Assembly (NCBI RefSeq): GCF_051903925.1
Contig: NZ_CP173678.1
Location: 372,001 to 436,000, forward strand
DNA: 64,000 nucleotides
Reading direction: 5' to 3'
Source: G051903925 sp051903925
GTDB lineage: Bacteria > Pseudomonadota > Alphaproteobacteria > Zavarziniales > Zavarziniaceae
Part shown: positions 58,743-64,000 of the stretch, in pieces
Numbering within the stretch: the stretch's first letter is position 1
Layout: each line of letters begins with the position of its first letter
Program-made: the position numbers and the translations under genes
The notes under the pieces: generated by a model
What the model saw: the letters and a program-made list of their open reading frames with translations, nothing else
Database searches by the model: none
What the model was told of the DNA's origin: nothing

Positions 58743-60125
58743 CTACGCATTGCGCAGGATTCGCGGGATCACGCGCGACACGGCGGTCGACGCGATGATC
58801 CTGCCCTCGCGGATATAGGCCTCGTTGTTGCGCTCGATCGAGGCGGGGTCATAGACATAGTTGACCATCAGACCCGCCGACTGGCGCAGGCCCTTGGCCG
58901 AAGGATCGCCCAGCCAGTCGATGCGCTCCAGTCGCGCGCCATTGCGCAGGTGGAAGCGCGCGACCGGATCCGCCGCGTGCTGCCCGCGCTTGGCCCGCAC
59001 GAGATACCAGGCGCAGGTCCGGACCAGGCTGGGCCTGGCCTTCTCCAGCAGCTCTGCGTCCGCAGCCTCCGGGTTCTCCAGGATCTCCATCAGGGGGCCG
59101 CGTTCGCCGCTTTCCAGCAGGCCGGCAGGCAGGTCGTCGAGGGTCGCGCGCAGCCAGGACAGGAAGCCCGGCACCGGCGACAGGGTGGCGTACTGGTTCA
59201 GCTCGAACCCCTCGCGCTTCAGCTCCAGCACCACCTGCTTGATCAGGAAGTCGCCGAACGAGATGCCGCGCAGGCCGTCCTGGCAATTGTTGATCGAGTA
59301 GAAGATGGCGCTGTCGGGCTCCTCCGCCAGGATTGCGGCGTCGAGCAGCGGCGCGATCGCATCGGGCAGGCCCTTGACCAGGGCCACTTCCACGAAGATC
59401 AGCGGCTCGTCCGGCAGGGCCGGGTGAAAGAAGCCGAAACAGCGCCGGTCGTCCGCCGCCAGGCGCCGCCGCAGGTCGCCCCAGCCATGGATGGCGTGCA
59501 CCGACTCGTAGCGGATCAGCTTCTCCAGCAGCGCCGCCGGACTGTTCCAGTCCAGCCGCCGCAGTTCCAGGAAGCCCCGGTTGAACCAGGACGCCAGCAG
59601 GTGGCGCAGGTCGCTGTCGATTGCCGCCAGGCCCGGGTTGGCGGGCAGGGCCGCCAGCACGGCCTCGCGCATGGCGACGAGCGTTCTGACGCCATCGGGC
59701 GCCGTGTTGATGCGGCGGAACAGCTCCTGGCGCGGTGCTTCGACCGCATGGGCCAAGGCCAGTTGGCGCTTCAGGTCAGGCTGAGCGCGATAGGCGTCCG
59801 CCGCGGCGACGACGGCATCCGGATCGACGCCGAAATGCTCCACCAGCAGGTGATGGAAGGCGGTGCGCTGCTCCGCGTCGGCCTGGCCATAGGCGCGCAC
59901 GACCTCGCGCGCGACGGCGACGCCGGCCGCCTCGCCATCCGTCGCCATCAGCTCGCGGCAGCGCTGCAGCAGCGTCTGGGCCGCCGTCTCGCGCGGGCGG
60001 CGGGCCAGGCGCGTCAGTTCCAGGCCGGCATCGGCGACCGAGTTCAGGTAGGTATTGATCCGCGTCAGCTGCGGCTCCAACCCGCGCACGACATCCTGCA
60101 CCACGCGGAAACTGCTGATTGCCAT
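58743..60125 (-). CDS. Malonyl-CoA decarboxylase
   Basis: 460 residues matching malonyl-CoA decarboxylase (MCD) across the N-terminal helical domain and the C-terminal acyltransferase-like domain. Conserved parts are YESVHAIHGWGDLRRRL, RRCFGFFHPALPDEPLIFVEVAL, FYSINNCQDGLRGISFGDFLIKQV and FHLRNGARLERIDW, with Ser and His of the catalytic site in the HP and FH blocks. It turns malonyl-CoA into acetyl-CoA and CO2. Two ATGs occur (60128 and 60125); the second has AAGGAG at better spacing. It is divergent from the SnoaL-phosphotransferase gene. Confidence 0.92.
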   Translation of the reverse strand: MAISSFRVVQDVVRGLEPQLTRINTYLNSVADAGLELTRLARRPRETAAQTLLQRCRELMATDGEAAGVAVAREVVRAYGQADAEQRTAFHHLLVEHFGVDPDAVVAAADAYRAQPDLKRQLALAHAVEAPRQELFRRINTAPDGVRTLVAMREAVLAALPANPGLAAIDSDLRHLLASWFNRGFLELRRLDWNSPAALLEKLIRYESVHAIHGWGDLRRRLAADDRRCFGFFHPALPDEPLIFVEVALVKGLPDAIAPLLDAAILAEEPDSAIFYSINNCQDGLRGISFGDFLIKQVVLELKREGFELNQYATLSPVPGFLSWLRATLDDLPAGLLESGERGPLMEILENPEAADAELLEKARPSLVRTCAWYLVRAKRGQHAADPVARFHLRNGARLERIDWLGDPSAKGLRQSAGLMVNYVYDPASIERNNEAYIREGRIIASTAVSRVIPRILRNA

Positions 60126-60284
60126 CATCGCTCCTTGGTCCTGACCGGCCTGCGATCCTAGGCCGGAAGGGGACTTTGCGCCCCGCACAAAACGTGTGAG
60201 AACGGCACGACCAGGGTCCGCGTGCACTGCATGCCATGGGTCCGAGACGACAAGGCGACAAGCCGCAAGGGAGGAGAAGAGGCA

Positions 60285-61775
60285 ATGGCCAAGGTGCGCA
60301 CGCCCGTCGAGCTGATCGAGCTCTACTGGAACCGGGTCTGGAACAATCGCGAGGTGGAGCTGATCCGCGAGATCTGCGCCGACCCGATCATCCGGCACGA
60401 TATCCAGTCGACCGTCGCCCTCAGCCACGAGGAGCAGATCGCCCGGGTGCGCGAATCGGCCACCGCCATGGAGCCCTACTTCACGCACGAGGTCCTGCTG
60501 GGCGATGACACGCACGTCTGCTCGGTGTGGAACATGTACACGCGCGCCGGCGGCGAACGCCGCGAGCTGTCGGGAATCGAGGTGTTTCGCGCCGAGAACG
60601 GGCGCTTCACCAATTGCTGGAACTCGACCTATACCAAGGGCTTCTGGGGCCGGGTCGGGGATGCGCCGCGCGTCCTGCCGCCGCCGGAACTGCTCTACGA
60701 CGTCAAGCAGATCTCCTACGAATGGCTGCAGAAGGTCTTTGCCAAGGCGGGCGTGAAGGTCCCGCACATCGCCATGGCGGACGTTGCCCCCATCGGCCAC
60801 GGCAACGTCTCGACCACGGTGCGGGTGCGGCCCGGCTACAACGCGGCGGCAGGCGATGCGCCGCGCACCGTGATCTGCAAGTTCGACACCAAGGTGCCGG
60901 AATGCATCGAGTACGCGGTGCAGGGCCAGTCCTACCGGCGCGAGGTTGAATCCTACCGCCTGCTGGGGACGGAGCCGCCGCTCAACGTGCCGCGCGTCTA
61001 TCATTCCGAACTGGACGAGGCCGGGCGCACGCTGAACCTGGTCCTGGAGGACGTGCCCGGCGCGGTACCCGGCGACCAGATTGCCGGCTGCAGCATCGAC
61101 CAGGCCAAGGCCGTGGTGCATGAACTGGCGGGCCTGCATGCCCGCTTCTGGCAGTCTCCTGCCCTGGACGGCCTGTCCTGGCTGATGCGGCGCAAGGACG
61201 ACCCGGCCCGTTCGGCCAGCATGTTCGCGCAAGGGGCGGCGATCTATCGCGAACGCTTCACCGGGCGGCTGTCGGAACAGGCGTTCAAGGTCATCGAGCA
61301 GGTCATCCCCCTGATGGAGGGCTGGGCCGCCACCGAACCCACGGTGCGCACGCTGATCCACGGCGATCCGCGCGTCGACAACGTGCTGTTCGACATGAGC
61401 AATCCGGACGCCCCGCGCGCCTACCTGATCGACTGGCAGGTGACGTCGCAGGGCGATCCGCAGCATGACCTGGCCTACTTCCTGACGGGCAGCCTGCTGC
61501 CGGAGGAACGCAAGGCGTGTGAGCGGGACCTGATCGCGGCCCATGCCGCGACGATCCGGAAGGTCGATCCCAGCTATACGCTGGAGCGGGCGCTGGAGGC
61601 CTATCGCCTCAACATCATTGCCGGGCTGCAGGCAACTGTGGCGGCGGCCCTGCCGATCCCGTCGACCCCCCATACCGACAAGCTGCTGATGACGCTGGCC
61701 GAGCGGAACTGCGCTGCGGTGCTGGATTGGGGCGGGGTCGAGGCGATCGCCCGCGCGATCAGCGTCCCGGCCTGA
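60285..61775 (+). CDS. SnoaL-like domain fused to an APH-type phosphotransferase
   Basis: 496 residues. Residues about 8-125 are a SnoaL/NTF2-like domain (VELIELYWNRVWNNREVELIREICADP; HEEQIARVRESATAMEPYFTHEVL). Residues about 160-470 are an aminoglycoside phosphotransferase-type kinase fold with HGDPRVDNVLFD (catalytic Asp) and AYLIDWQVTSQGDPQHDLAY. A phosphate acceptor (aminoglycoside, choline-like, or other) cannot be named. The frame is continuous across the two domains, so this is a true fusion. The ATG at 60285 has GGAGG at -13 to -17. A strong terminator follows. Confidence 0.85.
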   Translation: MAKVRTPVELIELYWNRVWNNREVELIREICADPIIRHDIQSTVALSHEEQIARVRESATAMEPYFTHEVLLGDDTHVCSVWNMYTRAGGERRELSGIEVFRAENGRFTNCWNSTYTKGFWGRVGDAPRVLPPPELLYDVKQISYEWLQKVFAKAGVKVPHIAMADVAPIGHGNVSTTVRVRPGYNAAAGDAPRTVICKFDTKVPECIEYAVQGQSYRREVESYRLLGTEPPLNVPRVYHSELDEAGRTLNLVLEDVPGAVPGDQIAGCSIDQAKAVVHELAGLHARFWQSPALDGLSWLMRRKDDPARSASMFAQGAAIYRERFTGRLSEQAFKVIEQVIPLMEGWAATEPTVRTLIHGDPRVDNVLFDMSNPDAPRAYLIDWQVTSQGDPQHDLAYFLTGSLLPEERKACERDLIAAHAATIRKVDPSYTLERALEAYRLNIIAGLQATVAAALPIPSTPHTDKLLMTLAERNCAAVLDWGGVEAIARAISVPA

Positions 61776-61790
61776 AAGCCTCGCTGAAAT

Positions 61791-61823
61791 GGCCCCCCGC
61801 GCGCGCCTCGCGTGCGGGGGGCC
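61791..61823 (+). terminator. Strong terminator hairpin after the fusion gene
   Basis: GGCCCCCCGC (61791-61800) and GCGGGGGGCC (61814-61823), extended by five inner pairs (one G-T), make a 15-bp stem with a three-base loop. It begins 16 bases after the stop codon. Confidence 0.75.
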
Positions 61824-61872
61824 AACAGCCCATGCGCCTTCACGGTGTTTACCAGCCCACCGGAACGCCTTA

Positions 61873-61889
61873 TTGTAACGCGTTCTAAA
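61873..61889. promoter_or_regulatory. Candidate operator upstream of the amidohydrolase
   Basis: TTGTAACGCGTTCTAAA has a central 8-bp palindrome AACGCGTT (61877-61884), and the TAGAACGCGTTACA-like core on the complementary strand resembles TetR-type operators of catabolic genes. It lies about 40 bases upstream of the ATG at 61928, near an AT-richer patch that may be the promoter. Confidence 0.4.
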
Positions 61890-61927
61890 AAGTTGAGGCC
61901 GTTCCGGCCTCCAGGCTGGAGTGCGCG

Positions 61928-63082
61928 ATGCCCGACGGCACCGTTCTGGAAATCCCCGAAATGCTGGGCCTGGCCCAGCCGACGAAGCGCACTGCCCAGG
62001 GCCAGGTGACGCCCTGGCCGGCAGGCACCCGCATCATTTCTGCCGACAGCCACGTGCTGGAGGCCGACCTGTGGATCGACCGCTTCCCCGAGCACCTGCG
62101 TGACCAAGCGCCGCGCATGGAGTTTGCGAAGGGCGGCTGGCGCATGACCTTCGGCGGCAAGCCGATGTTCCGCAGCGTGCTGTCCGCCTCGCTGTGCGAA
62201 AGCTTCGAATGCGTGCCCGGCATGATCGACATGGATGCGCGCATGCGCGACCTGGATGCCGAGGGGGTGGAGAAGGAGCTGCTGTTCCCGCAGCGACTGT
62301 TCGGCCTCTACATGGCCGGCGACTTCGACCTGCGGGAGCACATCTATGGCTGCTACAACCAGTGGCTGGCCGAGCTGTGCGCCAAGGTGCCGGACCGCCT
62401 CTATGGCGTGATGATCCCCAACTACTGGAACCCTGGCGCGGCGGCCGAATCGCTGCAGGAGATCAAGCGCCTGGGCGGCTCGTCCGTGATGGTGCCGATC
62501 AATCCGCGCAACGACGTCGATGGCGAGCCGATCGACTATGCCAGCGAGAAGATGGAGCCGTTCTGGGCCGCAGTCGAGGAATCAGGGCTGCCCTGCTGCT
62601 TCCACATCGGCGAGAACGTGCCCACCGGCACGCGCGGCGCGACGGGCACGTTCGTGCTGACCCAGATGCAGGGCTTCCGCCCCAGCTGGGGGAAACTCAC
62701 CTTCGGCGGTGTGTTCGACCGCCATCCGGGCCTGCGCGTCGTGTTCGTGGAGGGCGGGCTGTCCTGGGTCGCCAGTGCGCTGCACGACGCCGACATGATC
62801 TATGAATCGTTCCAGGCGACGGTCGAGCCCAAGCTGGCGCATCGCCCCAGCTGGTACTGGCACAACCACTGCTATGCCACGTTCATGACCGATCCAGTGG
62901 GGCTGGAGATGCTGCACCGGATCGGCGCCGACCGCGTGATGTGGTCGTCCGACTACCCCCACATCGAAAGCACGTTCGGCTATACGCGCAGCGCCATCCA
63001 GGCGGTGTTCGACAAGGTCGACGTGCCGACGGCGCAGAAGATCCTGGGCGGCACCGCGCTCAAGCTCTTCGCTATGGAGTAG
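61928..63082 (+). CDS. Amidohydrolase family protein (ACMSD-like)
   Basis: 384 residues of the amidohydrolase-2 TIM-barrel group. The first metal-site region reads ISADSHVLEADLWIDRFP (near 36-55), the central His is in CCFHIGEN, HNHCYATF follows, and the barrel-end Asp is in MWSSDYPHIESTF. The N terminus carries an extra 35 residues. Related enzymes act as decarboxylases or hydrolases in aromatic or steroid breakdown. The upstream operator-like site suggests regulated, catabolic expression. Confidence 0.85.
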   Translation: MPDGTVLEIPEMLGLAQPTKRTAQGQVTPWPAGTRIISADSHVLEADLWIDRFPEHLRDQAPRMEFAKGGWRMTFGGKPMFRSVLSASLCESFECVPGMIDMDARMRDLDAEGVEKELLFPQRLFGLYMAGDFDLREHIYGCYNQWLAELCAKVPDRLYGVMIPNYWNPGAAAESLQEIKRLGGSSVMVPINPRNDVDGEPIDYASEKMEPFWAAVEESGLPCCFHIGENVPTGTRGATGTFVLTQMQGFRPSWGKLTFGGVFDRHPGLRVVFVEGGLSWVASALHDADMIYESFQATVEPKLAHRPSWYWHNHCYATFMTDPVGLEMLHRIGADRVMWSSDYPHIESTFGYTRSAIQAVFDKVDVPTAQKILGGTALKLFAME

Positions 63083-63129
63083 GGCGACTCAATCTGGCCC
63101 CGCGATCAAGAACAGGGGCCCAGTTTCAT

Positions 63130-63280
63130 CCGCTCATCCCCGCGAAGGCGTGCACACATCTGCTTCGCCGCAGCGTTTGGGAGGCTGGTGAGTACCTTCA
63201 TCCCCGCGAAAGCGGGGATCCAGGGGTCACAGGGAACTGCGCTTGGGGCTCTGGATCCCCGCGTTCGCGGGGATGAGCGG
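63130..63280. repeat. REP-like repeats, second locus (three elements)
   Basis: Three copies of the 30-base element at 6745-6830 occur: a truncated one at 63130-63150 (CGCTCATCCCCGCGAAGGCG), one at 63198-63223, and an inverted one at 63251-63280. The last two form an inverted pair with 27 bases between. They fill the 222-base gap between the amidohydrolase and the ferredoxin reductase, which converge. Confidence 0.85.
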
Positions 63281-63304
63281 AACCGAGGAGTGCGGCCCTG
63301 CGAC

Positions 63305-64000
63305 TCAACGCTCGGCAAAAGCCTTTTCGACGACGAAGTCGCCGGGCTCGCCCGCATTGCCTTCCTCCATGCCCAGGTCCAGCAGGATCTGCTTGGTGTC
63401 CTTCAGCATCTCGGGACTGCCGCAGATCATGGCGCAATCCTCCCCCTTGCGGATGGGGGGCAGGCCGATGTCCTGGTAGAGCTTGCCGGACTGGACCAGG
63501 TCGGTCAGGCGGCCCTGGTTGCGGAACGGCTCGCGCGTGATGGTCGGATAGTAGACCAGCTGGTTGCGCACCATTTCGCCCAGGAATTCGTCCTCGCGCA
63601 GCTGGGCGATCAGCTGCTCGCCATAGGCCAGTTCCGCAACCTCGCGGCAGCCGTGCAGCAGGACCACCTTGTCGAAGCGGGAATAGGCCTCCGGATCCTT
63701 GATCAGGCTGGTGAACGGGGCAACGCCCGTGCCGGTCGAGAAGAAATAGAGATTGCGCCCGTCGACCAGGTTGTCCAGGACCAGGGTACCCGTGGCCTTG
63801 CGATTGACCAGGACGCTGTGCCCCACCTCGATATCCTTGAGGCGTGAGGTGAGCGGCCCGTTCTCGACCTTGATCGAATAGAATTCCAGGTACTCGTCAT
63901 AGTGCGCGCTGGCGATCGAATAGGCGCGCAGCAGCGGCTTGCCGTCGACCTGGATGCCGATCATCGTGAACTGGCCCGAGCGGAAGCGGAACGTCGGATC
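63305..64000 (-). CDS. fpr: Ferredoxin-NADP reductase (cut by right edge)
   Basis: At least 231 residues are visible; the start lies beyond the window (the frame is open to base 64000). The FAD motif RAYSIAS and the NADP motif FSTGTGVAPFTSLIKD, plus CGSPEMLKDTKQILLDLG and the end VVEKAFAER, match bacterial Fpr-type ferredoxin/flavodoxin-NADP+ reductases. The visible N terminus (FRFRSGQF) is within the FAD domain. It may transfer electrons to ferredoxin, including FdxA, though no physical link is shown here. Confidence 0.9.
   Translation of the reverse strand, partial: DPTFRFRSGQFTMIGIQVDGKPLLRAYSIASAHYDEYLEFYSIKVENGPLTSRLKDIEVGHSVLVNRKATGTLVLDNLVDGRNLYFFSTGTGVAPFTSLIKDPEAYSRFDKVVLLHGCREVAELAYGEQLIAQLREDEFLGEMVRNQLVYYPTITREPFRNQGRLTDLVQSGKLYQDIGLPPIRKGEDCAMICGSPEMLKDTKQILLDLGMEEGNAGEPGDFVVEKAFAER

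Noticed and set aside
58743..61673. A 976-codon minus-strand frame that runs on upstream of malonyl-CoA decarboxylase
   Set aside because: The MCD start with AAGGAG is at 60125. The upstream part is antisense to the SnoaL-phosphotransferase gene, which has clear domains.

Overview
The window is GC-rich, tightly packed bacterial chromosome. It most resembles an alphaproteobacterium of the Rhodospirillales/Azospirillales kind. The pointers are the block murA-DUF2948-hisG-hisD-UPF0262-phosphatase-infA-maf-RNase G-yacG-tRNA-Phe, the order rpsT/dnaA-dnaN-recF-gyrB, a polyhydroxyalkanoate cluster, fdxA next to carD, and HWE-type kinase signalling. No phage, transposase, plasmid or CRISPR signature was seen. 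The assignment rests on gene content and order alone; no database search was made.

Layout. 1-6630: end of a probable TetR-type regulator, an MFS exporter, and a leftward Gld-type ABC operon (ATPase, permease, GldG-like, DUF4340). 6640-8435: an inverted REP-like repeat pair and a very arginine-rich, low-complexity protein. 8638-11442: phaB and phaA, divergent from phaR. 11483-17149: GNAT, TerB-like, fdxA, carD, a phosphatase-like protein that has lost its metal ligands, an M48 protease, a degenerate thermonuclease-like protein and a 48-residue membrane protein. 17238-25241: two Fe(II)/2-oxoglutarate oxygenases, small proteins, an AlgD-like dehydrogenase, TerC divergent from an OxyR-like regulator, and a GAF-GGDEF protein. 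25372-32819: the conserved housekeeping block listed above.

32922-36679: a CDP-alcohol phosphotransferase divergent from a nucleotidyltransferase coupled to an Fe/2OG dioxygenase. This looks like a small head-group activation, transfer and hydroxylation module. It is followed by a FloR/CmlA-like exporter with a possible leader ORF and hairpin. 36744-43650: arfB, a zinc-ribbon membrane protein, a class A penicillin-binding protein, gyrB and recF. 43653-47650: dnaN, dnaA, a rhodanese, an AT-rich promoter region and rpsT. 47909-51044: a flavin monooxygenase and an amidohydrolase.

51138-54140 is the most unusual locus. It holds a secreted HINT (hedgehog/intein-fold) protein with a Gly/Ser/Asp-rich tail, divergent from an ECF sigma/anti-sigma pair. 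The periplasmic domain of the anti-sigma resembles a separate small protein on the far side of the HINT gene. 54143-58605: a LysR regulator and a bacteriophytochrome operon (108-residue protein, heme oxygenase, phytochrome kinase). 58743-64000: malonyl-CoA decarboxylase, a SnoaL-phosphotransferase fusion, an amidohydrolase, more REP-like repeats and a ferredoxin-NADP reductase cut by the right edge.
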